From NCBI RefSeq assembly GCF_023822005.2, contig NZ_CP098806.1:124001-188000 (forward strand): a DNA stretch of 64,000 bases, read 5' to 3'. A program made the translations under genes and the position numbers. The notes under the pieces were generated by a model. The model was not told where the DNA came from, did not search any database, and saw nothing but the letters and a program-made list of their open reading frames with translations. Positions 46,009 to 54,769 of this stretch are shown piece after piece; position 1 is the stretch's first letter, and each line of letters opens with the position of its first letter. The DNA comes from Dyadobacter fanqingshengii (GTDB lineage: Bacteria > Bacteroidota > Bacteroidia > Cytophagales > Spirosomataceae).

Positions 46009-47103
46009 TTATGCTAATGTTGAAAGCGTTTGATGCATTTGTGTAACCACTTTATGCCGGCTAAATTCTTCACCAAGTTTCCTGTTGTTTAGCGACATGG
46101 ACTCCCGTAAGCCTGGATTTTCGTAAAGTCTGGTAATCGCATCTATGAGGGTAGAAGTAGAATCACCACTTACCCACAAAGTATTGTCTGGTTCAATCAA
46201 ATGATCTTTTGCGGCTCTTATTCTGGTAGTTATGATTGGAAGTCCCGCAGCAACTGCTTTGAACAGCGCCATCGGAAAACCCTCGTTAAAAAAGGTCGGA
46301 AAGACCAGCGCGTCAGTATTTGCGTAGAAATGGTCACATTTATCGTCGTTGATAAATCCCACGAAACTTACGTTATCCGTTACCTTCAATTGCTCTGAAA
46401 GCGCGATGAGCTCATTGAGATCGGGTCCGTCACCAACAAAAATAAACTGGCATTTATCTTTAAAAGGTAGGTGGGGAATACTTTCCAATATAGCGAAAAC
46501 GCCTTTTTCCCGTACAATACGTCCGACAAACAGAAACTTAAACTTGTTATCGGGTAATTTAAATTCAGTTTGAAATGCTCGCGAATGAACTGATCTCTTT
46601 GAGTCTACGACATTAGCTGTAACATATGCATTTCTACCTAATGATGGATTGTTTTTATAGACTATGTCCTTTTCTTCACTGGATAAAAAAAACCAGGCAT
46701 TTACATTTTTTGCTAAAAATGACACCACCTGCTTAATAAAAAAACCCCTATCTGGTGAAAAAACAGCAAAGTCTGAACCATGCGTCTTTATAATTATTTT
46801 AACGTTTTTAAAATATAATGCTTTTATAATCAATAGCGAAATAGCATCTCTTGTAGAAGCGACGGGCTCAAATCTGGAATTCAAATATAAATAAGCAGGT
46901 GAGAATTTATATAAGGCAAAAACAATATTAATTGCATTTTTTATAACGCCAATCAGTTTGTTAAAAACATTGATTGATTGATCATTCCGACCATAAGTGA
47001 TATAATTACAATCATAACCAATTTCGCGAAAACCATTGACTTCATCCAATGCCAGAGTAAGATGAGCCTTCGGTGGAATTCCAATAACAATTTTTTTATT
47101 CAT
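46009..47103 (-). CDS. Glycosyltransferase family 4 (GT-B)
   Basis: A 364-residue GT4 enzyme from the ATG at 47103. The N-terminal Rossmann half opens MNKKIVIGIPPKAHLTLALD; the C-terminal donor half has FKFLFVGRIVREKGVFAIL, QFIFVGDGPDLNELIALSE and FFNEGFPMALFKAVAAGLPI, the E-x7-E-like donor-binding motif. It should transfer a sugar from a nucleotide donor to a growing lipid-linked glycan at the inner face of the membrane. It is the last gene of the glycan cluster and begins one base after the stop of the preceding GT4 gene. The in-frame TTG at 47127 would overlap that gene. Confidence 0.88.
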   Translation of the reverse strand: MNKKIVIGIPPKAHLTLALDEVNGFREIGYDCNYITYGRNDQSINVFNKLIGVIKNAINIVFALYKFSPAYLYLNSRFEPVASTRDAISLLIIKALYFKNVKIIIKTHGSDFAVFSPDRGFFIKQVVSFLAKNVNAWFFLSSEEKDIVYKNNPSLGRNAYVTANVVDSKRSVHSRAFQTEFKLPDNKFKFLFVGRIVREKGVFAILESIPHLPFKDKCQFIFVGDGPDLNELIALSEQLKVTDNVSFVGFINDDKCDHFYANTDALVFPTFFNEGFPMALFKAVAAGLPIITTRIRAAKDHLIEPDNTLWVSGDSTSTLIDAITRLYENPGLRESMSLNNRKLGEEFSRHKVVTQMHQTLSTLA

Positions 47104-47104
47104 G

Positions 47105-48334
47105 CTAATAAAATCTTTCGGTAACATGGCTTACTTTGTTTTTCCAGGTATTTTGTTTTGCGTACTGAAAGGCGTTTTCTGAGCAAGACTTCCTGAACTC
47201 CGGGTTATCATGAAATTTTCCAATTGCCTCTGCAATTTTATTCGCTGTTTGGCCTGCTGATAAAGGCTTTACCTTGATTCCGCAGTTTTCTGGCACCGAT
47301 AGAGAAGACCCATGTATATCTAATGTTATGATTGGTAACCCGTAAGCCATTGCTTCATTTAATTGCGCCGGGCATGAATCTCGGAGAGAGCAAAAAATAA
47401 ATGCGTCGGCGTCTTGATAGGACTTAATTACCTGCTCGAATGCTACCTGACCCAGAATGTTGAAACGGGACATATCCAACCCATATTCGCGGATCCAATC
47501 TTCAACTAAATGAAATTGCTCGCCTCCACCAACAATGGTCAATGAGTAATCGACAGATTTATCAACTAATGACAATGCATGGAACACCAACTTCAATCCT
47601 TTCCTTGGTAACATTCTTCCAACCCACAAAAGCCTTAATTTCTGCTTGTCTTCCCGATTAACGTAGACGTTTTGTTCCATTCGTTTTGGAACAGCATTGT
47701 CAATTATAAAATGCAATTTATCTTCTTTAAGGAGCTTCGTTTTTCGCACCATTTCCTGCGTATCAGAATTGGTTACAAGTACTACATCGGCTTTTCTTAA
47801 AGTATTTCCCAATTCCGAGCTAAAAACTAAACTCACCCGGGATACCACGTCCCGCAGTATTTCAAATTTCCATGACGATCCAAAATATTCTTTAAATTGA
47901 GGCAAAGCTTTTTGTCCGCCGCCCACGGGGCCGAAAACTATTTTTACGTCGTTCAATTTCCATAAAAAAGTGCCCTGCTGGAGACTGCCAAAGGTAACAT
48001 GGTGGGCAACATCAAAATGATGAATATCATGTAGATTCTTAGCGACTTTGCTGGCACGCTGCCGCCAAAGGTAATAATGGAGATATATCGTTTTTGAGTC
48101 AGTATTTAAAAGATATTCATCCAATCTTCCGCTGATATTGACAAAAACAAAATGAAGGTTTTTTAAATTTAACCTATTGCATTCATCCGTTGTGGCCTGC
48201 TGATCTTCGATATTGGTAATACACCAAACTTCAAATCCGCTTTGGGCCAGGGTAGTCGCCCAGCTCCATCCGTTTCCTGGTTCAGACCCTCTGATTGGAG
48301 AGCATGCATAAGCACTTAATAAAACTTTTTTCAT
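47105..48334 (-). CDS. Glycosyltransferase family 4 (GT-B)
   Basis: A 409-residue GT4 enzyme. The acceptor half shows SGSEPGNGWSWATTLAQSGF-like wording (RGSEPGNGWSWATTLAQSGF), followed by KIVFGPVGGGQKALPQFKEY. The donor half has LRLLWVGRMLPRKGLKLVFH, SLTIVGGGEQFHLVEDWI and FCSLRDSCPAQLNEAMAYGL, a variant of the usual E-x7-E. The same 'GPVGGG' block is frequent in GT4 enzymes of Bacteroidota polysaccharide loci. Its start overlaps the acetyltransferase gene by four bases, so the two are coupled. The sugar and linkage are unknown. Confidence 0.88.
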   Translation of the reverse strand: MKKVLLSAYACSPIRGSEPGNGWSWATTLAQSGFEVWCITNIEDQQATTDECNRLNLKNLHFVFVNISGRLDEYLLNTDSKTIYLHYYLWRQRASKVAKNLHDIHHFDVAHHVTFGSLQQGTFLWKLNDVKIVFGPVGGGQKALPQFKEYFGSSWKFEILRDVVSRVSLVFSSELGNTLRKADVVLVTNSDTQEMVRKTKLLKEDKLHFIIDNAVPKRMEQNVYVNREDKQKLRLLWVGRMLPRKGLKLVFHALSLVDKSVDYSLTIVGGGEQFHLVEDWIREYGLDMSRFNILGQVAFEQVIKSYQDADAFIFCSLRDSCPAQLNEAMAYGLPIITLDIHGSSLSVPENCGIKVKPLSAGQTANKIAEAIGKFHDNPEFRKSCSENAFQYAKQNTWKNKVSHVTERFY

Positions 48335-48834
48335 ATCGTTACTTTAACCTTCACTATTGCGGGATTTCCGATTACCGTAGAGTTCCCGACAACGTCTTTG
48401 GTGACTACTGTGCCACAGCCGATCTTGACATTGTCATTGATACGGATATTTCCAATTATACATACATTACTACCAATATCAACATTGTTTCCGATCACAG
48501 GCGAAGCACTAAACTCATGATCGCTTACTTGTTTGTTGCCAATAGTCGTGCAGTGCCTGACGGTGCAGTTAGATCCAATGACTACATCCCGGCTAAGCAC
48601 TAGCGACTGCCCGTGATATAATCTAAAATTCTTACCTATTTTAACATTCCAGGGAATTTCGATACAAAATATCCATTCTACTAAAATCTTATAGAAAACT
48701 AGATAAGGAAAGCCAAGATAATAGTAAATCTTACGGGTCGAGCAAAAATTGGCAATTCTAAACAGCAAGATTATGACTTTTCCTTTGCTGCTATTTACCT
48801 TCCAATCTTGGAAAATAAAGTGAAAAAAAATCAT
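48331..48834 (-). CDS. Left-handed beta-helix O-acetyltransferase, WcaB/CysE-like
   Basis: A 167-residue hexapeptide-repeat acetyltransferase. A hydrophobic N-terminal half (KVIILLFRIANFCSTRKIYY) is followed by repeats: NVKIGKNFRLYHGQSLVLSR, VVIGSNCTVRHCTTIGNK, VIGNNVDIGSNVCIIGNIRI, VKIGCGTVVTKDVVGNSTVI. The HGQ and CT-IGNK wording is closest to colanic-acid WcaB-like or serine-acetyltransferase-type enzymes. In this context O-acetylation of a glycan is the likely role, using acetyl-CoA in the cytosol. The start overlaps nothing upstream (6 bases to the acyltransferase stop). Confidence 0.85.
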   Translation of the reverse strand: MIFFHFIFQDWKVNSSKGKVIILLFRIANFCSTRKIYYYLGFPYLVFYKILVEWIFCIEIPWNVKIGKNFRLYHGQSLVLSRDVVIGSNCTVRHCTTIGNKQVSDHEFSASPVIGNNVDIGSNVCIIGNIRINDNVKIGCGTVVTKDVVGNSTVIGNPAIVKVKVTI

Positions 48835-48840
48835 ATGAGT

Positions 48841-49884
48841 CTAATTTCCAGATATATATTTTCCATAGGGCAACACATTGATGACCTTTACGATAATGAG
48901 ACTTAATATCAGACAGATTATCGCAGTAAATGGTATTCCTATTGTTGGACCAAATATTCTATAATCAATCTTTATTTGAAATAGAAAAGCGAGCAAAAGC
49001 ATATGACTTAAATAAATACCGAAACTGTAAGCATTGATTTTCTTAACAATTGTACTTAGAATAGCGCCTTTAAAGCTTATATATTTTTCTTTGAACAGGA
49101 GAAAAACAGTACTTGCACAGAGAGCCACATTTATTGAAAGGAAATCATAAAAATCGTATTCAGTTAACAAGTTATGCTTGTGTATATAAAATGTGCCAAA
49201 AAAAGTCACTAAAAATCCGATTACGAAAAATAATGCGCTTAACCTTAATATCATTTTGGAAGCGGTAAATCTATGACCCAAATAATAACCCAACACAAGA
49301 TAGCCGATATATCCACTAAAATATATTAACTGCAGATCAAGTGGGCCAGAAGGCCTGATGACATTAATTGCAAGTGTGAAAATCCAGATAACGAGAAAGT
49401 ATCCAATTTCTTTGTTACTGGCATTTTGTATCCACGGCTTGATTATTGGTATCGTCAGATATAGACCCAAAAGCATATAAACATACCAGAGATGAACGGA
49501 TGTTCCAGTTACTATCTGTCTGATTTCCAGTAGTAACAGGCTAATTACGTTGGGGTATTCACCTTGCATGATACGCAAGGCCAATTGATAAAGCAGATAT
49601 ATTTGGCTCCAAAATATGAACGGATATATTATTTTCTTTATTCGTTTTGAGAGAAACTCCTTGGTCCCGTCTTTTTTCGGCAGCAGCAGACTTCCCGTTA
49701 TCATTACAAAAATGGGCACGCAAGGTCTGCAAAGTGAGTTATAAAAGTTTGCTATCCACCAGGACGAATTGTCGGTAAAATATTGGCTTGTGACTGCTGG
49801 TGCTGAAACGTGTATAATGATAACGGCAAATAGAGCTAGAACTCGTAAACTATTAATCCAATCATTATGGGATAGTTCTTTCAT
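48841..49884 (-). CDS. Acyltransferase-3 family membrane protein
   Basis: A 347-residue integral membrane protein with about ten helices. The N-terminal NDWINSLRVLALFAVIIIHV carries the catalytic His and Arg block of the Acyltransferase_3 family. LCRPCVPIFVMITGSLLLPK, VHLWYVYMLLGLYLTIPIIK and the C-terminal INAYSFGIYLSHMLLLAF match the WecH/OatA-like fold. It probably acylates (often acetylates) a sugar residue of the surface glycan at the periplasmic side. It ends 6 bases before the hexapeptide gene and starts 2 bases after the GT2 stop on the same strand. Confidence 0.88.
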   Translation of the reverse strand: MKELSHNDWINSLRVLALFAVIIIHVSAPAVTSQYFTDNSSWWIANFYNSLCRPCVPIFVMITGSLLLPKKDGTKEFLSKRIKKIIYPFIFWSQIYLLYQLALRIMQGEYPNVISLLLLEIRQIVTGTSVHLWYVYMLLGLYLTIPIIKPWIQNASNKEIGYFLVIWIFTLAINVIRPSGPLDLQLIYFSGYIGYLVLGYYLGHRFTASKMILRLSALFFVIGFLVTFFGTFYIHKHNLLTEYDFYDFLSINVALCASTVFLLFKEKYISFKGAILSTIVKKINAYSFGIYLSHMLLLAFLFQIKIDYRIFGPTIGIPFTAIICLILSLIIVKVINVLPYGKYISGN

Positions 49885-49885
49885 T

Positions 49886-50884
49886 CTATTGTGGATGAGT
49901 TGCCCTCTTTAAAACATCTGATTTCGCAAATATGCAATACAGATTCATTGCATATTTATAGATTCCAGGATTTAAAAAGAAGAGATAATATGCCACTTTA
50001 TGTTTTTGTGAAATCCAGTTAGGCTCTCTCAATAAGGCAGAATAACTTCTGAGGGTGCCCAAAACTTTCTTGTACTCCGTTTCATATAGATTTTTATTAC
50101 TAAGCAGTATCAAATTAAGCAATGAAAGATTTGTTAAAAAATCAAATGCTTTTGCTTCCAGAACAAGTTTAGGATCGCGGGTTTGCGAAACCAAGTCAAC
50201 AATGGTGCTCGATACGGCGATTGTTTCCCCGTAAGCTGGGTTGAATTTGGTAAGGCTTGTTGAATTATGCCTTAGTATGTAATTGTATTTTACAGAATTT
50301 TGGAAAACGGTATTTTGGGAAACTATAAATGCTTTACATGTAAAAAGTATGTCCTCGTAAATACGTCCCTGAAAATGGATGGATTTTATAATCGATGATT
50401 TATATATCTTGTTATTTGCACTTCTATCCAATTCTCCTTTCAGGCACATAGAGAGCGCCTGGTTATTATCATAGGTATGCACCTCTTCCTGCTCGGATGT
50501 GGTAACCAGTTTGTCATCGAATATCACTTTCATGCGGCATACAGAGATATCAGCATCAAATCTCAGTGCGTTTTGAATAAGCAATTCATACATATCGGGT
50601 TCAATTGTGTCATCTGCATCAATGAAGCCAATGTAATCACCATTCGCAGCTGCAATTCCCGCATTTCGTGCAGACGAGACTCCACCATTCAGTTGGTGGA
50701 TTACAGTTATCCTTTTATCGAGATTTTTGTATTCTTCACATTTTGCATCACTTCCATCTGTTGATCCATCATTTACCAGGATCAATTCGTAATTCGTGAA
50801 GCTTTGAGACAAGATAGATTGGATGGTGCCGTCGATGTAATTGACCTTATTGAAAACCGGAACTATTATGGAGAGTAAAGTCAT
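49886..50884 (-). CDS. Glycosyltransferase family 2 (GT-A)
   Basis: A 332-residue enzyme with the GT2 pattern LLSIIVPVFNKVNYIDGTIQ, YELILVNDGSTDGSDAKCEE, GGVSSARNAGIAAANGDYIG and FIDADDTIEPDMYELLI, the last containing the metal- and nucleotide-binding D-x-D. The C-terminal part is variable, as expected for acceptor specificity. It is part of the minus-strand cluster and begins 20 bases after the stop of the GT26 gene. The donor and acceptor are unknown. Confidence 0.9.
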   Translation of the reverse strand: MTLLSIIVPVFNKVNYIDGTIQSILSQSFTNYELILVNDGSTDGSDAKCEEYKNLDKRITVIHQLNGGVSSARNAGIAAANGDYIGFIDADDTIEPDMYELLIQNALRFDADISVCRMKVIFDDKLVTTSEQEEVHTYDNNQALSMCLKGELDRSANNKIYKSSIIKSIHFQGRIYEDILFTCKAFIVSQNTVFQNSVKYNYILRHNSTSLTKFNPAYGETIAVSSTIVDLVSQTRDPKLVLEAKAFDFLTNLSLLNLILLSNKNLYETEYKKVLGTLRSYSALLREPNWISQKHKVAYYLFFLNPGIYKYAMNLYCIFAKSDVLKRATHPQ

Positions 50885-50904
50885 TGTAATAATCGAATTT
50901 ATAC

Positions 50905-51669
50905 TTACTGTAACTTATGCTTTGCGAACTCTTCCGGAGCCTGGTCAATGGTTTTTTTCTGATTTAACATCTTATAAATAAATAGAAAACCAAAATACAG
51001 ATATCTTTTCCACATTCTTTTTGGCTCTTTGACGAGTCTGACAAGCCATTCTAAATGCAGGTCGATCCAAAACTGACTTGGTCGGGTGATTGTTTTGGCG
51101 TAAAAGTCAAAGACAGCGCCGATGGAGCAGATTATGTTTGCGTCAAATTTGTCTTTGAATAAATAGGAAAGCTTTTCTTGCTTGGGCGCGGTTAATCCAA
51201 TGAAGAGTACATCTGGCTTGAAGTCATCGATTTGCTCAATCATTGCAATGATGTCTTTCTCATCAAATATCTCTTTATAAGGCGGAGAATAAAACGCGGC
51301 CCGGACAAATGGATAATCTTTTTCAATCCTGCTTTTTATCCCATTTAATGTCTTGTCAGAGGAACCCAGGTAGAAGCATTTGCCGCCTTCCACATTAAGT
51401 GTTTTTAGCAGATCCTCGTGAATTTCCGCACCGGCTATTTTTTTTAGCGGCTTGCCTGTAATGTAGGAGCAGGCCTTGACAATACCAATCCCATCCGGAA
51501 GTAGAATATCGGATGTCCTCAGGGCTTCTTTAAATACAACATCCTTTTCTGCTATGCAGAATGAGTACTGATTGATTGTATTAATGATAATTTTTTGCCC
51601 TTTTGTAATAGATAAAGGAAAAGGATTTACTGCCAGGGAATACCCCAGGAAGTTAACGCTTGACTCCAT
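50905..51669 (-). CDS. WecG/TagA/CpsF-family glycosyltransferase (GT26)
   Basis: A 254-residue enzyme from the ATG at 51669, preferred over the TTG at 51720 because the family begins close to NFLGYSLAVNPFPLS. GT26 hallmarks are LLPDGIGIVKACSYITGKPL, IAGAEIHEDLLKTL, KCFYLGSSDKTLNGIKSRIE and the PDVLFIGLTAPKQEKLSYLF core. Members transfer ManNAc-type sugars to a lipid-linked primer (WecG, TagA). It is the first gene of the glycan cluster. The initiating polyprenyl-phosphate glycosyltransferase is not in the window. Confidence 0.92.
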   Translation of the reverse strand: MESSVNFLGYSLAVNPFPLSITKGQKIIINTINQYSFCIAEKDVVFKEALRTSDILLPDGIGIVKACSYITGKPLKKIAGAEIHEDLLKTLNVEGGKCFYLGSSDKTLNGIKSRIEKDYPFVRAAFYSPPYKEIFDEKDIIAMIEQIDDFKPDVLFIGLTAPKQEKLSYLFKDKFDANIICSIGAVFDFYAKTITRPSQFWIDLHLEWLVRLVKEPKRMWKRYLYFGFLFIYKMLNQKKTIDQAPEEFAKHKLQ

Positions 51670-52104
51670 TTTTATGATTTTGTTGGGTTTACGCTCTTTT
51701 GGGGCGATTAAATTGATCAAAAATAAGTGAGAATATTTATAGATCGCACCAAAGTTAAAAACTTTTTTCTAAACATAACTATCAGTTATACAAATAGTTA
51801 CATAGCAAAATGTATTTGAATCAGCGTTGGAAGTATTTTTACAATACGCACCCAGACTTGAATTTGAAAGCTTTGTAGTATTATGCAGGATGTTGTAGAA
51901 TAACGGTAAGTAGTATATGTTTCGAATAATTGAATAATATTATTGCCGCTATAAAAATACTTCTCGATTTTTTAGCAGCTATTTTTACTGAACAGTTTGT
52001 GCGCCGACCCTCACAAAGCAGCTGAAAACCAGGGATTTCGATGGTAAATCGGCTTGATGACGTCTGTTAGGGATAAGGATGATGATAACAACAAATGTTG
52101 TGAC
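51670..52104. other. AT-rich divergent intergenic region
   Basis: The interval between the glycan cluster and the beta-helix gene is AT-rich and has no gene-like frame in either strand that I could support. It should contain promoters for both directions. One rightward candidate is listed separately; no convincing leftward TAnnTTTG box with a correctly spaced TTG was found. A short inverted repeat AACTAT/ATAGTT lies near 51777-51800. Confidence 0.5.
51893..51923 (+). promoter_or_regulatory. Candidate Bacteroidota promoter for the beta-helix gene
   Basis: A TTG (51893-51895) stands 20 bases before TATGTTTC (51916-51923), close to the sigma-ABfr pattern TTTG-N19-20-TAnnTTTG with the last G replaced by C. 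Initiation near 51930 would leave a leader of about 170 bases. Confidence 0.35.
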
Positions 52105-54177
52105 ATGAAGGATATGGTTTTTAAATCGATTACTGTGCATAGATCCATTGCGGCAAATTTCGTGCTGATGGTTTTTTTGCTATTCTCTTTTGCGGCCAGC
52201 GGGAAGAGTTTTTATTTTTCAATGTCTTCTGGGAATGATTCCCGATCCATTACAAATGCTCAAAATCCCTCAACACCCTGGAAAACGCTTAAAAAGCTGG
52301 AAGAGAACTATGTTAATATGAGCCCGGGAGATTTCGTATTATTCAAAAAGGGCGATAAGTGGACTGGCATTACACTTGAGCCAGGAGCAAACGGCATCCG
52401 ATTTGGAAGCTATGGAGATGGACAATTACCCATCATTGATGGTTTTAAAAATCTGGCTCTGAATATCAATACGACCTATCAGCACGACTTAATATTCGAC
52501 GGTTTAATTTTTGCCCGGTCTGGATCTATCGATATTGTTGCCCAATTGGGGAATGCTTGGTCTGAACTCCATTCTGGAATGACTAATTCGAAGGTCAGGA
52601 ATTGCAATTTTTTGGGTGGCGTTGTGATCCAGGGTTCCTATAATATTTTTGAAAATAACACGGTAGATGGGACTACTAATGATGGAAACGGAAATGGGAT
52701 TTGGGAGCATCACAAGTATTGTCATCATAATACATACACAGGAAATAAGGTCCGGAATTTCTCTGTTCGCGGAATTTGGACCATGATTGAAACGCACGAC
52801 TCTGTATTTGAGAATAATGTGATCAGTGATTGTAAATCGGCAGGCATTGATTTGGATGGAGCATTTTACCTTGTATACAATCATACAGTTCGGAATAATA
52901 GAATTTTCAACATCATAAATGATTCTATTGAGCTTGAAAATGCATTTAATTGCAACGTTATAAACAACGTCATGTCTAATGGCGGGCATGCTTACATTTA
53001 CATAATTAATTATGAAAAGTGTAAAATAGTTGATGGGTATGGCGAAGAAAATGGCATCGGGGCAAAATTAAATTCAACCATATCCGGCAATGTGATGATA
53101 GGTGGCGGCATAGATTATTCCAGTGTTGCAATTGGTATCCATAAAGCTGGAGGTGTAAATGTGTACAACAATTCAATCTACAATTTTAAAAGCAGGTTCT
53201 TTGACCTGGATTATGAAAAGCCGTCGGAAGTACAGGGAATCAAGTTGGTAAATAATATCTTCAGTACCATCAATACACCTTCATGGTACGGCATGATAAA
53301 TTTTAGTACCGACGATATGGATTTACTTGAAGAGGATGATTACAATTGCTTTTACAATCAGGGACGAAATGATATTTATTCCAATAGAGGTTCGCATTCC
53401 CAAAAGAGTTTAGCGCAATATCGTCAGGCGACTGGAAAAGGGGTTCATTCGATCTCGTTAAATCCATTATTCGCAAATCAAAATGATTTGCGTTTACAAA
53501 AGAATTCACCGTGCGTTGATTCAGGTAAAATGATAGGATTGCCGTTTAAGGGAATTAGTCCAGATATGGGTGCATATGAGCTATCAGGTGACTCTCTGAT
53601 ACCGCCATCTGATACGTTGGACTCCATCCCTGATCCGGGCGATGCCCTTCCTGTTACACTGAGGGAATTCTTTGCGCATGCAGAAGGACTTAATGCGTTT
53701 TTGGCCTGGTCAACGGTTCATGAAGCCAATGCCAGCCATTTCAAAGTTGAGCACAGTATCGATACAAAGTCCTGGGCTGATCTCGGGCATGTGATCGCTG
53801 CCGGAGAAAGCGCATCTCTGAGGAAATATAGTTTTTTGCATAACAATCCATCAGATGGACAAAATTATTACCGGCTGACAATGGTGGACAATGATGGTTC
53901 ATACAGTATAAGTCAGCTTCGTGCGCTACAATTCGATGATAAAAATTCAGTTATTATTTTTCCAAATCCAGCGAGTGAGCGCATACAGCTCAGGGAAGCG
54001 TCGGTGAATCATGCTGTAAAAGTTTGCATCTATAATCAGTCCGGCGCGATCCTTTACGAAAGCCCGACTTTCCCAAAGGATGGGGTGCCGGTAGCCAAAT
54101 TTATAGCGGGTACTTATACTTTAACTTTGACCAGAAGTAATGGTGTTCGCAGTTCGTATATTTTTGTAAAACAGTGA
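52105..54177 (+). CDS. Secreted right-handed beta-helix protein with T9SS C-terminal domain
   Basis: About 690 residues. The start is uncertain (ATG at 52057, 52105 or 52114); the signal helix is AANFVLMVFLLFSFAASG. Residues about 140-480 form pectate-lyase-like helix repeats: NSKVRNCNFLGGVVIQGSYN, IFENNTVDGTTNDGNGNGI, SVFENNVISDCKSAGIDLDG, VRNNRIFNIINDSIELENAF. A beta-sandwich (LPVTLREFFAHAEGLNAFLA) and a type-A T9SS sorting domain (VIIFPNPASERIQLREA ... FIAGTYTLTLTRSNG) follow. The protein should reach the surface or medium through type IX secretion. Carbohydrate lyase or glycosidase activity is possible, but no catalytic residues can be assigned by eye. It is divergent from the glycan genes. 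Confidence 0.85.
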   Translation: MKDMVFKSITVHRSIAANFVLMVFLLFSFAASGKSFYFSMSSGNDSRSITNAQNPSTPWKTLKKLEENYVNMSPGDFVLFKKGDKWTGITLEPGANGIRFGSYGDGQLPIIDGFKNLALNINTTYQHDLIFDGLIFARSGSIDIVAQLGNAWSELHSGMTNSKVRNCNFLGGVVIQGSYNIFENNTVDGTTNDGNGNGIWEHHKYCHHNTYTGNKVRNFSVRGIWTMIETHDSVFENNVISDCKSAGIDLDGAFYLVYNHTVRNNRIFNIINDSIELENAFNCNVINNVMSNGGHAYIYIINYEKCKIVDGYGEENGIGAKLNSTISGNVMIGGGIDYSSVAIGIHKAGGVNVYNNSIYNFKSRFFDLDYEKPSEVQGIKLVNNIFSTINTPSWYGMINFSTDDMDLLEEDDYNCFYNQGRNDIYSNRGSHSQKSLAQYRQATGKGVHSISLNPLFANQNDLRLQKNSPCVDSGKMIGLPFKGISPDMGAYELSGDSLIPPSDTLDSIPDPGDALPVTLREFFAHAEGLNAFLAWSTVHEANASHFKVEHSIDTKSWADLGHVIAAGESASLRKYSFLHNNPSDGQNYYRLTMVDNDGSYSISQLRALQFDDKNSVIIFPNPASERIQLREASVNHAVKVCIYNQSGAILYESPTFPKDGVPVAKFIAGTYTLTLTRSNGVRSSYIFVKQ

Positions 54178-54249
54178 TTTTAGTTCAAAACACACTAGTT
54201 CCCTCAAAACCGCTCACACCTCTGGAAGCGAGCTCGCAAAGGCAATGCC

Positions 54250-54648
54250 CTAAAAAGGGGATTTTTGAAATGTAATCCCGCCGTTTTGGTCTTTGATATA
54301 AACGGCGTAACAGTTGTCGTTAAACTCAGGATCAAAGTGTGGTTTGGTTTGTACCAATGCATTGGGGACGGGTTTGGAAGCATCGAAAAAGTAGACAGTT
54401 GTAGTGCCATATTTTGTGTAGGGCATCATATCTCCATATTTTTTCATCTTGTCATAAACCGGTCCCTCAACGGACACATTATAAATCCGCACGATCGGGC
54501 CCTTGTTGTTTTGATTCCGGAAACTGGCCACTTCTATAAAATTGCCTTCCAGATCATCTACCGTCGGCTGCGAGGTCGAATCGTAAATAATGTATCCGAT
54601 CACAGCAACGATCAGGACAAGGAAAATCAGTTTTCTGTTTCGATTCAT
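54250..54648 (-). CDS. Small membrane-anchored hypothetical protein
   Basis: A 132-residue protein from the ATG at 54648, chosen over an upstream in-frame start at 54723 because that adds only a Cys-rich, non-signal stretch overlapping a hairpin. It has one N-terminal helix (KLIFLVLIVAVIGYIIYD), then a soluble domain with EGNFIEVASFRNQNNKGPIV, MKKYGDMMPYTKYGTTTVYF and a C-terminal CYAVYIKDQNGG. The family was not recognised. It may be exported and membrane-tethered. It stands alone between the convergent beta-helix gene and the DUF4374 gene. Confidence 0.6.
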   Translation of the reverse strand: MNRNRKLIFLVLIVAVIGYIIYDSTSQPTVDDLEGNFIEVASFRNQNNKGPIVRIYNVSVEGPVYDKMKKYGDMMPYTKYGTTTVYFFDASKPVPNALVQTKPHFDPEFNDNCYAVYIKDQNGGITFQKSPF

Positions 54649-54712
54649 TATGGAAGGCTGTTTTTGTAAAGTTAATACAAACCGGCATGCAACCAAGTAC
54701 GCGCTACAGCAG

Positions 54713-54743
54713 CAGGCGGACACCTTTTCGGGATGTCCGCCTG
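54713..54743 (-). terminator. Perfect 10-bp hairpin downstream of DUF4374
   Basis: CAGGCGGACA (54713-54722) and TGTCCGCCTG (54734-54743) are exact complements with an 11-base loop. It lies 26 bases past the DUF4374 stop and before the small membrane protein gene. There is no T-run on either side, so it may act as a 3' stabilising or Rho-independent-like hairpin. Confidence 0.5.
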
Positions 54744-54769
54744 TTCAAACTGTATGAACCTACCGCGAC

